From Acerihabitans arboris (GTDB lineage: Bacteria; Pseudomonadota; Gammaproteobacteria; Enterobacterales; Enterobacteriaceae), in assembly GCF_010131535.1 (NCBI RefSeq), contig NZ_WUBS01000007.1, positions 62,001 to 126,000 on the forward strand: a stretch of DNA of 64,000 bases, written 5' to 3'. The notes beneath the pieces were generated by a model, which saw only the letters and a program-made list of their open reading frames with translations, did no database searches and was not told where the DNA came from. How positions within the stretch are numbered: the first letter of the stretch is position 1; each line of letters starts with the position of its first letter. Shown here piece by piece: positions 8,451 through 17,488 of the stretch. The position numbers and the translations under genes are program-made.

Positions 8451-10361
8451 TTATTTCCCCAAGGCATACCTGGCGGCGCTTTCGCCGGCGATACGGCCGG
8501 AGTTATAGGCAAACCCCAGGGCCAGCCCCTGATACGGCGGGTATGAGTTATAGAAGCCGGAGGCATTATTACCGGTCGCATACAGGCCGCGGACCGGATG
8601 TGAGTCAATATTCAGGGCTTCGAGATTTTCATTAACCCTAATACCGCCGATGGAGCTTAAATTGACCACCCGCGCCTTGAACGCGAAAAACGGACCTTGA
8701 TTGACGGCATAGACCAAATTAGCCGCGCTTTTACCAAATCGCCCGTCTTTTTTAGTGCCGATCGCTTGGTTATAGGCGGTTATCGACGCCTCCAGGACGG
8801 CGGCATCCATACCGGCGTTTTTGGCCAATTCCCCAAGGGTAGCGCCTTTGAACACCTGTCCGGAAGCCAGGCTGTCATTGGCCAGCTTCACGAAGTCGCC
8901 GGTGCCCTCCGGATTAGGGGCGCCGGCGCCGGAAAGCTCAAAGGGCTGTTTCCCTTTGGTAAAGGCATTTAAGGTATTTTCATCGACGATAATATAATAA
9001 TCGCCGCCGACGGCGTAGGCGGCATTAGCCCAATAAGCGGTATCATAAACCAATTCTTCATTGGCAAAACGGGTACCGGCCATATCCACCCACATCAGCG
9101 GCGTTTTTATCAGCCTGATCAGCAAGTTGCTATTAAAACCGTCGGCTTTGGTGCCGCTTAGCGCCAGGAGTTCGGCGGCGTGGATCAGCGCGGACTGCTG
9201 CCCTTTGGCGGCGCCGGCATCCCAGGCCATCTTGACGCCCTCGCCCCTATTCGGCCATGCCAGGGAGGACATATTCGGCACGTTCATTTGCTGCTTGACC
9301 CTATTGACGTCGCCGCCGTAGCCGCCGGTCGCCAACACCACCGATTTGGCATGGATGGTCAGGGTACCGCCGTCCTCTTTTAACGCCACCAGGCCGTTAA
9401 CCGTGCCATCAGCGCCTTTCAGCAGCGATTGCCCGGTCACCCCGGTCATCAACTCCCCATGCATTTTCTGGAAGTTATCATACATATTCTTGAACGCTTC
9501 GCCGCTGTCCTTATAACGATGGTACATGCGCCATTTAATCGGATCATCGTTCTGCGCCTGCTGGACATTATGATCGGATAAATACAGTTTCACGCCATAT
9601 TTAGTCAACCAGTCAATGGTCGAGGGTGATTCCTCGATAATTCTCCGGGTCAGCGGACCGTTTGACAGATAATGGTCATATTCCATCAGCCGGTTGAACA
9701 GATCGTCCGTCTTAAACTCTAGTTTTTTCGCTTTTAACATCGGCGAACGCACCGCGAACAGCCCGCTGGCCAGTTTGCCCGCGCCGCCGACGGAAGGAGA
9801 CCGCTCGACAACCAGCACCCTGGCGCCCGCCTCGGCCGAAGCCAGCGCCGCGGCGGTGCCGGACGCGCCGGCGCCCACCACGACCACATCAACCGTTTTT
9901 TCTTCGTTTACGCCGTTTTTAACCACCTTGACCGCTTTTAACGCCTCGACGTCGACGCCGGATTGGGCAATCGCCGCCTGCGCCGCGCGCAGCACGGCGT
10001 TGCTGGTCACCGTCGCGCCGGTGACGCCGTCAATGGCCAGGCTTTGATTCCTGACGATTTCCTTCGCCAGTTTCGGCGCCGCCTGGCCGCCCAGCTCCGG
10101 GGTTTCCTTTGGCGCGTCCACCTTGATATCCTTGATGACGCCGGCGTCATCCACGGTGGCGGTGACGGTGACATCGCCGCCGATGCCCTGCTCCACCGCC
10201 GAATAGCTGCCCGCGGTGATCTTGGCGGCGCTTTTCTGCGCGGCGTCGCCGGCGCCGCCGTCTGCGCCGGCATACCCCGCCGAAAAAGCCAACGTCAGCG
10301 ATAACATGATCAGTGACCATTTCTTGCTGCCTGCATACCTGTTTAGCGCCTTTATCGACAT
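8451..10361 (-). CDS. Exported FMN/FAD-containing reductase (flavocytochrome c-like, heme-free)
   Basis: Predicted periplasmic flavin reductase, 636 residues. AAAGGTG fits the ATG at 10361 better than the GTG 9 nt upstream. A Sec signal peptide (hydrophobic run about 15-28, AxA-type site) is followed by an FMN_bind domain with the ApbE flavinylation motif DGVTGATVTS (about 111-120). An FAD_binding_2 domain with VVGAGASGTAAA (about 162) runs to the end. There is no cysteine at all, so no heme c, as in UrdA-type reductases. Residues that bind fumarate in Shewanella Fcc3 are replaced: the Arg402 position reads Tyr (NEELVYD), His504 reads Ser (NLSSIGG) and Arg544 lies in SYPPYQGLALG. It is therefore unlikely to be a fumarate reductase; the substrate is unknown. 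It lies 182 bp after the NrfC/NrfD/MFS genes, which may feed it electrons from quinol. Confidence 0.85.
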   Translation of the reverse strand: MSIKALNRYAGSKKWSLIMLSLTLAFSAGYAGADGGAGDAAQKSAAKITAGSYSAVEQGIGGDVTVTATVDDAGVIKDIKVDAPKETPELGGQAAPKLAKEIVRNQSLAIDGVTGATVTSNAVLRAAQAAIAQSGVDVEALKAVKVVKNGVNEEKTVDVVVVGAGASGTAAALASAEAGARVLVVERSPSVGGAGKLASGLFAVRSPMLKAKKLEFKTDDLFNRLMEYDHYLSNGPLTRRIIEESPSTIDWLTKYGVKLYLSDHNVQQAQNDDPIKWRMYHRYKDSGEAFKNMYDNFQKMHGELMTGVTGQSLLKGADGTVNGLVALKEDGGTLTIHAKSVVLATGGYGGDVNRVKQQMNVPNMSSLAWPNRGEGVKMAWDAGAAKGQQSALIHAAELLALSGTKADGFNSNLLIRLIKTPLMWVDMAGTRFANEELVYDTAYWANAAYAVGGDYYIIVDENTLNAFTKGKQPFELSGAGAPNPEGTGDFVKLANDSLASGQVFKGATLGELAKNAGMDAAVLEASITAYNQAIGTKKDGRFGKSAANLVYAVNQGPFFAFKARVVNLSSIGGIRVNENLEALNIDSHPVRGLYATGNNASGFYNSYPPYQGLALGFAYNSGRIAGESAARYALGK

Positions 10362-10543
10362 ATTTTTCACCTTTCGGTTTTGTGGTTCTCAATAAAAAAA
10401 GTTATCTGCGTTCGCAGGAATGCCATCCGGACATCCGGCAGATAAAACTCATCCTGTTTGTATACATTGGGCAGGTTTACCAACCATAAGGTATTGCCTG
10501 ATATCATCAGGATATAAATAAACTTATGAAAATAGTGATACCT

Positions 10544-11953
10544 TTAGTTAATGACCTGTTTTGGATCCGGTAGTTTCTCGACCCCCTGGATAAACCCATC
10601 GCCGTCGTTATTTTCCAGCCTCAGGAAAATAAAACAGCACAGCAATAAACCCAGCCCCATTAATGAAAACAAGGCATGGTACGCGTCCATCCCGCCCAGG
10701 CTGCCGGCATCCCTTAAATAGCGTAGTGACGAAAAAGTAAAGGCCACGCTGATAATGACCGACAATAATTGGCTCAGCGTCAGGAGGCTGTTGCCGGTAT
10801 TATAGGTATCGTCGGTCAGGTCGCTGAATGTCAGCGTATTCATTGCGGCATAGAGCACCGAGCTCAGCATGCCGACGACCATGATCAACAGCGCGATTAA
10901 TGATAACGACGCGGTCAATAACGGACAGGTCAGGGAATACAGGGCCGCCGCCGTCAGGCCCGTGGTCGCCAGCAGCAGGCGGCGATATCCCAGCCGCGCC
11001 AATATCCGGCGCAGTAAAAAACGGGCCAGCAGCGCGCCCAAGGCAAACGACAGCATGATGTAGCTCACCGCCGGCGGCGGGTAATTGAATTCCAGCTGCA
11101 GCATCAGGGATAACGCCAGGGGAACCGAGGCCAGGAAGATCCGCACGCCAATGTTGCCGGCGATGCCGATGGCAAAGGTGCGGTGGCGGAATAATGACCA
11201 CGAAAATAACGGATCGGGCGTGGTTATATAATACTTTCTATAAAGATGGACCAATAACAGGGCCAGGGCAAACGACGCCATTATCCAGACGGCCGGAACA
11301 CCCGGCCTGCCCATGCCATAGAAGCCCAGCATCAGCAGGATGATGGCGGGGGTCATCAGCAAAAAGCCCCTGAGGTCAAAATCGCCGCTGTCCCGCATCT
11401 TTATCGGCATATGCGCCCTGGCCAGGAAAAAACAGGCCAGGCAGAGGGGAAGGTTGATCAGGAAAATCAGGCGCCAGGAAAAATGCATCACCAACAGGCC
11501 GCTGACCAGCGGCCCGGCCAGGGTGCCCAGCAGGCCGAGCAATGTCATCTTGTTCAGCGCGGCCAGTTTCCGCCGCGGCGCGATGCTTTTAAGCATGCCC
11601 ACCCTAACGGCCGGCAACATTAATCCACCGCCGATGCCCTGGATAACGCGCGACGCGCTGATGGCGAACAGCGAACCGGACGCGGCGCAAAGACAGGAAC
11701 CGGCGGCAAACAACGCCAGGGCCAACAGATAGGTTTGCCGGTAGCCGAAGGTATCGTTCAGCCAGCCGCTGACCGGGGTGAACATCACCACCGTCAGCAA
11801 ATAGGCGCCGACCAGGATGCCCATGTTTAATATGGATTGGTGTAACGATACCGCCATGGTGGGAATGGCCAGATACAGCATGGTGGTATCCATTGACTGC
11901 ATAAAGAAGGTGATTGAGGCAATGGACAGCAGTGGTGTGGCGTTGTTCATCAT
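10544..11953 (-). CDS. MFS transporter, DHA2-like
   Basis: A 469-residue major facilitator with about 14 hydrophobic helices. Motif-A-like GWLNDTFGYRQTYLLALALF and SRVIQGIGGGLMLPAVRVG are typical of the DHA2 (EmrB/QacA-like) group. Translation starts at ATG 11953 (or 11950), overlapping the stop of the NrfD-like gene in an ATGATG arrangement, so it is translationally coupled; the longer open frame upstream is not needed. Placement between the electron-transfer genes and the exported flavoprotein suggests it moves the electron acceptor or its reduced product. DHA2 proteins are usually exporters, so product efflux is the more likely role, but direction and substrate are inference. Confidence 0.83.
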   Translation of the reverse strand: MMNNATPLLSIASITFFMQSMDTTMLYLAIPTMAVSLHQSILNMGILVGAYLLTVVMFTPVSGWLNDTFGYRQTYLLALALFAAGSCLCAASGSLFAISASRVIQGIGGGLMLPAVRVGMLKSIAPRRKLAALNKMTLLGLLGTLAGPLVSGLLVMHFSWRLIFLINLPLCLACFFLARAHMPIKMRDSGDFDLRGFLLMTPAIILLMLGFYGMGRPGVPAVWIMASFALALLLVHLYRKYYITTPDPLFSWSLFRHRTFAIGIAGNIGVRIFLASVPLALSLMLQLEFNYPPPAVSYIMLSFALGALLARFLLRRILARLGYRRLLLATTGLTAAALYSLTCPLLTASLSLIALLIMVVGMLSSVLYAAMNTLTFSDLTDDTYNTGNSLLTLSQLLSVIISVAFTFSSLRYLRDAGSLGGMDAYHALFSLMGLGLLLCCFIFLRLENNDGDGFIQGVEKLPDPKQVIN

Positions 11954-12876
11954 GCCGTCACCATCTGGCCGGCGTACAGGATAAACATTCTTAATAGCAA
12001 CACGCTGCACAAGCCTATCCCCGCGGTGGCCAGCAGAAAGCCCCGGCGATGCCTGAAGCGGCTGTTGCACAGCAGGTTAAGCAACAGCGGCAACACGATG
12101 CCGCAGCCAACGATGCCGGCCCAGAATATCGCGCCCCAAAAGCCCTGCAACGCGGTCAGCGCGGCCAGGTGTTTTTTCTCCCCGCCGTAAAACAGGCCGA
12201 GGAAAAACAGCATCAGCAGCGACAGCTCCACCCAGATCAAGGGCTTTTCAAACCGCTGCAGGAGCGGCAGGGACGACGGCGCCGGCCCGTTAAAGAATAT
12301 GCCGCGGCATAAGGTGGCCACGGCCAGCGCCGAGGCCAGTCCGGAGGTTAAAAACAGTAGCGGCAGGATAGGATTATTCAGCAACGGATAGGATTTCAGC
12401 GCCAGCAGCAGGCAACCGGTATAAACGCCCAACAGTATCGCCAGCGCGGCCACCAGGGTGTCCAACAGCACGTTAAACCGGCCGATATACCGCGCCGCCC
12501 GCGCGTACCGGCCGTTGCCGGTAAAATTTTTATGATAAATATTCAGGATCCAGAGCATCAGGATCACCATGTAGACCTGGAACAGCATGACCCCCAGCGA
12601 CATCACCGAACGAGGGTTGTAGTAGATCATGAGATACCAGAACGTCCAGGGGCGGGCCAGGTGAAAGATCAGGATAGCCAGCCCCAGCATCACGGCCAGG
12701 GGGGCGATGACCGTGGCCGCCCTGATAATGATGTCGTCGGCGACTTCCGCCGGGGGAATACGCCGCTTGAGCAGCACCGCGATAATCACCATGCCGGACG
12801 ATATCCCCACCAGCAGCAGGTAAATGGCGATCGGCCAGTCCCATACGAGGGTGGCGAAATGAAACGCATTGTTCAT
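11950..12876 (-). CDS. NrfD/PsrC-like membrane subunit (quinol oxidation)
   Basis: A 308-residue integral membrane protein with about eight helices, of the polysulfide-reductase NrfD family (PsrC, NrfD, TtrC). The N-terminus VWDWPIAIYLLLVGISSGM is the family's usual first helix, and LARPWTFWYLMIYYNPRSVM follows. Members take electrons from menaquinol or ubiquinol and hand them to a partner four-cluster ferredoxin. Start and stop overlap both neighbours (ATGA), linking it to the NrfC-like gene upstream and the MFS gene downstream. It has no heme ligand pattern beyond scattered histidines. Confidence 0.85.
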   Translation of the reverse strand: MNNAFHFATLVWDWPIAIYLLLVGISSGMVIIAVLLKRRIPPAEVADDIIIRAATVIAPLAVMLGLAILIFHLARPWTFWYLMIYYNPRSVMSLGVMLFQVYMVILMLWILNIYHKNFTGNGRYARAARYIGRFNVLLDTLVAALAILLGVYTGCLLLALKSYPLLNNPILPLLFLTSGLASALAVATLCRGIFFNGPAPSSLPLLQRFEKPLIWVELSLLMLFFLGLFYGGEKKHLAALTALQGFWGAIFWAGIVGCGIVLPLLLNLLCNSRFRHRRGFLLATAGIGLCSVLLLRMFILYAGQMVTA

Positions 12877-13559
12877 TGCGGGATCTCTCCGAACTTGCCC
12901 GGGATGTGGTACAGCTTGGGCGCGGTGCCAAGATGGATTTTTGAGCGGTATACCGTCCTGCCGGCAATGGCCTTGGCAATCTCGCTATCGGGATCGTCCA
13001 GGTTGCCGAAGGTTAACGCCTTGGTCGGGCACACCGCGACACAGGCCGGCAGCCTGCCTTTCGCCAGGTTGGTATCCCGGCAGAAATTGCATTTATCGGC
13101 GGTTTTGGTCACCGGATGGATAAAGCGCACATGGTAAGGACAGGCGGCCAGGCAATAGCGGCATCCCACGCAGCGATTGGCATCAACGTCGACGATGCCG
13201 GTCTTGGCATCTTTATACGACGCGCCGGTAGGACAAACCTCGACGCAGGGCGGGTTATCACAATGCTGGCAGGATTTACGCGCAAACTGTTTTTGGGTTT
13301 TGCCCTGATCCTGCCAGGTGCCGTTATCCACGATATCCACCCGGGTAACCCCGGCCGGCACATTATTGATGTTATGACAGGCCACCACGCAGGCTTTGCA
13401 GCCGATGCACCGGGTTTCGTCGTGGAGCATGCCGTAGCGAACGTTATCAATGACAATGGTTTGCCGGGATAACGTCCCGGCCAAAAAACGATGGACGGGA
13501 TAGGTGACCAATATCGCCCCGCCTATCCCCCGAATAAAACTACGACGTGAACAGCTCAT
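12873..13559 (-). CDS. Tat-exported NrfC-like 4Fe-4S ferredoxin subunit
   Basis: A 228-residue periplasmic iron-sulfur protein. The N-terminus carries the twin-arginine signal SRRSFIRGIGG followed by a hydrophobic stretch. Four cysteine groups follow: CIGCKACVVACH, CQHCDNPPCVEVCP, CVGCRYCLAACP and CNFC...CVAVCP, enough for four [4Fe-4S] clusters as in NrfC, PsrB and TtrB. AAGGGG lies 6 nt before the ATG. It is the first gene of the module and overlaps the NrfD-like gene. It should relay electrons from NrfD to a periplasmic terminal reductase. No molybdopterin subunit or cytochrome c552 is nearby, leaving the FMN/FAD flavoprotein at 8451 as the only visible acceptor. Confidence 0.9.
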   Translation of the reverse strand: MSCSRRSFIRGIGGAILVTYPVHRFLAGTLSRQTIVIDNVRYGMLHDETRCIGCKACVVACHNINNVPAGVTRVDIVDNGTWQDQGKTQKQFARKSCQHCDNPPCVEVCPTGASYKDAKTGIVDVDANRCVGCRYCLAACPYHVRFIHPVTKTADKCNFCRDTNLAKGRLPACVAVCPTKALTFGNLDDPDSEIAKAIAGRTVYRSKIHLGTAPKLYHIPGKFGEIPQ

Positions 13560-13686
13560 GCCAGCCCCTTGCTAAATAATTCAAAAACAGCACGTAATTT
13601 TTAACCATCCTTGCCGGATTTAATCATTCTTCTTCATCACGACGTCTGCCGTCTGAGGCTATTAAACCGGCGGCCGTAAAGCTAAA

Positions 13687-13702
13687 AGCATAAAGGGTGC
13701 CA
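13687..13702 (-). promoter_or_regulatory. Candidate sigma54 (-24/-12) promoter for the reductase module
   Basis: Read on the minus strand, TGGCACCCTTTATGCT matches the consensus TGGCAC-N5-TTGCW at all key positions except the first T of TTGC, with exact GG-to-GC spacing. The predicted start would lie about 12 bp downstream, leaving a leader of roughly 115 nt before the NrfC-like start at 13559. A sigma54 activator is encoded at 6200-7660, which supports the call. It was found by eye, so chance cannot be excluded. Confidence 0.5.
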
Positions 13703-14147
13703 ATATGGCGATAACCAGGATAAGCGGGCCGGGTTACTATCATGACCTCATATTCAATAGGCCTTTCAGCCGGGAGGACGTCGAAAACAACCCCGCCAAT
13801 CGCGTGCCGCGTCCCCTGCGCGGCGCTATTTTTTATCGCGGTAAAATACATCCGTGAATTATTCCGATGCAAAAATGCATCGCGTCACGCCGGCGGCGCG
13901 GTTTTATCCATGCCGTGGGAAATAAATACGCGGGTAAGCGGGAGAAATATCCCATTAAATAGAGGAAATCAGGTATGACCGGCCATATTGCCGAAAAAGC
14001 CGGGATGGCACAATTTATGCTTTATCCCTGCGCCCGCCGGCGCGTGGCGGCGTATTTCACAGGCGCCTCCCGGTCGCGGGCCGCGGCGATGATCCGCCGT
14101 ACCGGCGGCAAATTACGCTCAATACTTTACGGCATAAGGTGACGGCA
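13703..14147. other. Intergenic stretch with no supported gene
   Basis: About 445 bp between the module promoter and a small open frame. Short open frames exist on both strands but have neither a good ribosome-binding site nor recognisable protein character. Any upstream activating sequence for the sigma54 regulator would be expected here, but I could not pick out a convincing repeated palindrome. Confidence 0.5.
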
Positions 14148-14237
14148 ATGCGTCTTAACTTCGATGTGGATATCCATTTAGCCCTGGCGTGCGCTTTCCT
14201 GTTTTTTTTGGTGTTATTGCTTAACGCGCTGCCTTGA
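14148..14237 (+). CDS. Possible small membrane protein (29 aa)
   Basis: ATG at 14148 preceded by AGGTG opens a 29-codon frame whose product is one hydrophobic helix, LALACAFLFFLVLLLNALP, after an acidic N-terminus with Arg2. The composition is that of the single-helix small proteins known in enterobacteria. A perfect 10-bp hairpin begins 10 nt after the stop, so the unit looks like a short gene with its own end. No family is recognised; expression is unproven. Confidence 0.35.
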   Translation: MRLNFDVDIHLALACAFLFFLVLLLNALP

Positions 14238-14246
14238 ACGCCAGGA

Positions 14247-14269
14247 CATCATGGCCGGTGGCCATGATG
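14247..14269 (+). terminator. Perfect 10-bp inverted repeat after the small open frame
   Basis: CATCATGGCC (14247-14256) and GGCCATGATG (14260-14269) form a 10-bp stem with a GGT loop. It is not followed by a T-tract, so it may be a U-less terminator, an RNA structure upstream of cycA, or a protein-binding palindrome. From 14270 to the cycA start I see nothing else definite. Confidence 0.35.
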
Positions 14270-14450
14270 CCGCCCCGCCTCCCCGCCGTTCCGGCGAAAA
14301 AATCATTACCCCCCGCCACGGTATTGCACTATCTTATGCCGGCACTTATACCGGCGCCTATACCCGCAGGTATCTCAGCAAACCAGCGTTACGACTGAAT
14401 CTATATCGGCCAGTAGAGCCGCACAATATCACTGACAGGAATATGTCTAT

Positions 14451-15857
14451 ATGGTTGATCATTCGACAGAGAACCATTTAACCGCGGAGGAGCCGGATAC
14501 GCTCCAGCGTAACCTGAACAACCGCCATATCCAGCTGATCGCCATCGGCGGCGCCATCGGCACCGGCCTGTTCATGGGATCCGGCAAAACCATCAGCCTG
14601 GCCGGGCCCTCGATTATCTTTGTGTATCTGATCATCGGTTTTATGCTGTTTTTCGTGATGCGCGCCATGGGGGAGCTACTGCTCTCCAACCTGGAATATA
14701 AATCCTTCAGCGATTTCGCCGCCGACCTGCTCGGCCCGTGGGCGGGTTATTTTACCGGCTGGACCTACTGGTTTTGCTGGGTGGTCACCGGCATTGCCGA
14801 CGTGGTGGCCATCAGCGCTTATTTCCAGCTGTGGTTTCCCGGATTCTCCGTCTGGATGGGCGCCCTGCTGTGCCTGGCGGTGTTCTTTTCACTGAATATC
14901 GCCACCGTCAGGCTGTTCGGCGAGCTGGAATTCTGGTTTGCCATCGTGAAAATCATTGCGATTGTCGCCCTGATCGCCACCGGCATCGCGCTGGCGGCGG
15001 TGCACTACCCTTCCCCGGCCGGCGGCACGGCGTCGCTATCGAATATCTGGCAGCACGGCGGCCTGTTTCCCCAGGGACCCAGCGGCTTTTTTGCCGGTTT
15101 CCAAATCGCGGTTTTCGCCTTTGTCGGCATTGAACTGGTCGGCACCACCGCGGCGGAAACCCACAATCCGCATAAGGTGTTGCCGCGCGCCATCAACGCC
15201 ATTCCCATCCGGGTGATTATGTTTTATGTGCTGGCGCTGATGGCCATCATGATGGTGACGCCCTGGGATAGCGTGGTGCCGGAGCGTAGCCCGTTTGTTG
15301 AAATGTTTATGCTGACCGGCCTGCCGGCCGCCGCCAGCGTGGTGAATTTCGTGGTATTGACGTCCGCGGCCTCCTCGGCCAACAGCGGTATGTTTTCCAC
15401 CAGCCGCATGCTGTACGGCCTGGCGGAACAGGGCGTGGCCCACCGGCGCTTTGCCCTGCTGTCCCGGCGCGCCGTGCCGACCAACGGCCTGATGTTCTCC
15501 TGCCTGTGCCTGGCGATCGGGGTGGCGCTTATCTACCTGATCCCCAACGTCATGACGGTGTTTACCCTGGTGACCACGGTTTCCGCCATTCTGTTCATGT
15601 TTGTCTGGACGATGATCCTTTGTTCCTACCTCGCTTACCGTAAACAGCATCCGCAGCGTCACCGCGAGTCGCACTTTAAAATGCCGCTGGGCAAGGTGAT
15701 GTGCTGGGTGTGCATGGCGTTCTTTCTTTTTGTGCTGGCGTTGCTGACGCTGCGGGAAGATACCCGCCAGGCCCTGCTGGCCACGCCGCTGTGGTTTGCG
15801 ATCCTAGCCGTCGGCTGGCGGCGGCGCGGCAGAAAAATGGCCGGTCGGCGGCGATAG
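14451..15857 (+). CDS. cycA: D-serine/D-alanine/glycine:H+ symporter CycA
   Basis: A 468-residue amino acid permease of the APC superfamily with 12 helices, reading nearly like E. coli CycA over long stretches: RHIQLIAIGGAIGTGLFMGS, EYKSFSDFAADLLGPWAGYF and VNFVVLTSAASSANSGMFST. It imports D-alanine, D-serine and glycine with protons across the inner membrane. The start MVDH corresponds to the MVDQ start of E. coli; a Shine-Dalgarno sequence is weak (AGGA about 13 nt upstream). It is a single gene convergent with an amino-acid ABC ATPase. Its place beside a long run of D-peptide genes (19.7-38.2 kb) may be functional, since D-Ala would be the product of those peptidases. The tail after about 455 is basic and differs from E. 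coli. Confidence 0.95.
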   Translation: MVDHSTENHLTAEEPDTLQRNLNNRHIQLIAIGGAIGTGLFMGSGKTISLAGPSIIFVYLIIGFMLFFVMRAMGELLLSNLEYKSFSDFAADLLGPWAGYFTGWTYWFCWVVTGIADVVAISAYFQLWFPGFSVWMGALLCLAVFFSLNIATVRLFGELEFWFAIVKIIAIVALIATGIALAAVHYPSPAGGTASLSNIWQHGGLFPQGPSGFFAGFQIAVFAFVGIELVGTTAAETHNPHKVLPRAINAIPIRVIMFYVLALMAIMMVTPWDSVVPERSPFVEMFMLTGLPAAASVVNFVVLTSAASSANSGMFSTSRMLYGLAEQGVAHRRFALLSRRAVPTNGLMFSCLCLAIGVALIYLIPNVMTVFTLVTTVSAILFMFVWTMILCSYLAYRKQHPQRHRESHFKMPLGKVMCWVCMAFFLFVLALLTLREDTRQALLATPLWFAILAVGWRRRGRKMAGRRR

Positions 15858-15862
15858 CCTCA

Positions 15863-15887
15863 ATCGGGTCGCGCGCCCGCGCCCGAT
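15863..15887. terminator. Hairpin between convergent cycA and ABC ATPase genes
   Basis: ATCGGG (15863-15868) pairs with CCCGAT (15882-15887), with further partial CGCG pairing inside, in the 45-bp gap between the two stops. There is no T-tract. It could serve both strands. Confidence 0.3.
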
Positions 15888-15902
15888 CTTGATGCGCGCC
15901 GG

Positions 15903-16640
15903 TCAATGCTGGCGCAAATCGGCCAGGAAGCGCTGCGCGCGCGGGTGCCGGGGCGCGGTAAAAAAGGCCGCCGGCGCGGCTTTTTCGAGAATTCGCCCTT
16001 CATCCATGAACCAGATGGTATCGGCCACCTCGCGGGCAAGGTTCATCTCATGGGTGACGCACATCATGGTCATGCCTTCGTTGGCCAGGCCCCGCATGAC
16101 ATTGAGCACTTCGCCGACCATTTCCGGGTCCAGCGCGCTGGTGGGCTCATCGAACAACATCACCGGGGGGTTCATCGCCAGCGCGCGGGCAATGGCCACC
16201 CGCTGTTGTTGACCGCCGGAAAGCTGGGCCGGATAGGCGTTGGCTTTATTGGCCAGCCCCACCCGGTCGAGCAGCTCGACCGCATGCCGTCGCGCCTGCG
16301 AACGCTTCACTCCCAGCACCTTGGCCGGCGACAGCATAATATTGTCGATAACGGAAATATGCGGGAATAAGTTAAAGCTCTGGAACACAAAACCGATGCG
16401 GGTACGTAGTTGATTAAGGCGGGTGCTGGTGCCGTGGATATCGACGCCGTCGAACAGGATTTGCCCTTGCCCGATAGGCTCCAGGCGATTGACCGTACGG
16501 CTCAGCGTGGACTTGCCGGAGCCGGACGGCCCGCAGATCACCACCACTTCCCCGCTTTTGATCTCCGCGCTCAGGTCGGTCAAGGCTTGGTATTCGCCAT
16601 ACCATTTATTGACCTGGTTAAACAAAATCATCGGGATCAT
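15903..16640 (-). CDS. Polar amino acid ABC transporter ATP-binding protein (GlnQ/GltL type)
   Basis: A 245-residue ATPase: Walker [11 protein letters not shown]-loop [18 protein letters not shown], signature [16 protein letters not shown], Walker [17 protein letters not shown] and switch His in CVTHEM. These are diagnostic of the polar amino acid uptake family (HisP, GlnQ, GltL). GAGG lies 7 nt before the ATG at 16640. The permease gene directly upstream survives only as a C-terminal fragment and no binding protein gene is nearby, so this intact ATPase appears orphaned. It could still serve another permease or be on the way to loss. Confidence 0.9.
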   Translation of the reverse strand: MIPMILFNQVNKWYGEYQALTDLSAEIKSGEVVVICGPSGSGKSTLSRTVNRLEPIGQGQILFDGVDIHGTSTRLNQLRTRIGFVFQSFNLFPHISVIDNIMLSPAKVLGVKRSQARRHAVELLDRVGLANKANAYPAQLSGGQQQRVAIARALAMNPPVMLFDEPTSALDPEMVGEVLNVMRGLANEGMTMMCVTHEMNLAREVADTIWFMDEGRILEKAAPAAFFTAPRHPRAQRFLADLRQH

Positions 16641-16657
16641 CGAAAGCCTCTGTGTTA

Positions 16658-17033
<376 letters not shown>

Positions 17034-17035
<2 letters not shown>

Positions 17036-17381
17036 CGGTCATTTGATTCGCGGTTTTTCAGGTAGCGGCGGGATGTATTTTGACTATCTTGCCCTGGCTT
17101 ATATTTCCCTGGCCGACGTCACCGCCCTGAGTTACACCGCCCCGTTGTTTACCGTTATCCTGGCCGCCTGCCTGCTGGGCGAGGTGGTGCGCCCTTCGCG
17201 CTGGGCGGGCGTGGTCGTCGGCCTGCTCGGCATCATGATCATGCTCTCCCCCATCTCGGCGGCGCGGAACATGACGCACCGGGCGGCGAAGGCCTCCTCT
17301 GGGCCGACCGGCGGCGCAGGTTTTACCTGGATCTCGACGGCAATCCCAAATGATCGCCATGACACGGCTGCCGATGGTTAA
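17034..17381 (+). pseudogene. Fragment of an EamA/DMT-family transporter
   Basis: The frame reads HLIRGFSGSGGMYFDYLALA, then YISLADVTALSYTAPLFTVI, GEVVRPSRWAGVVVGLLGIM and IML, matching the second half of the first EamA domain of drug/metabolite transporters (family length about 290 residues). The N-terminus and the entire second EamA domain are missing; after about 17280 the frame loses family character. It abuts the permease remnant at about 17035, so a deletion has fused two unrelated genes. Confidence 0.75.
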
Positions 17382-17488
17382 TATTTGGATATAGTTTTAA
17401 TGAGTTATAATATTATATAAAAATAGTTTTCAAATGAAATTATTGGTAGTTTGACTGGCCCAACACCAGGATAACTTACGGAAATTTT

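Noticed and set aside
10371-10543. Separate sigma54 promoter for the flavoprotein gene
   Set aside because: TGG and GC elements are present but at the wrong distance; no convincing match.
13624-13978. Two overlapping open frames on opposite strands upstream of the NrfC-like gene
   Set aside because: No ribosome-binding site and no recognisable protein features; the area carries the promoter.
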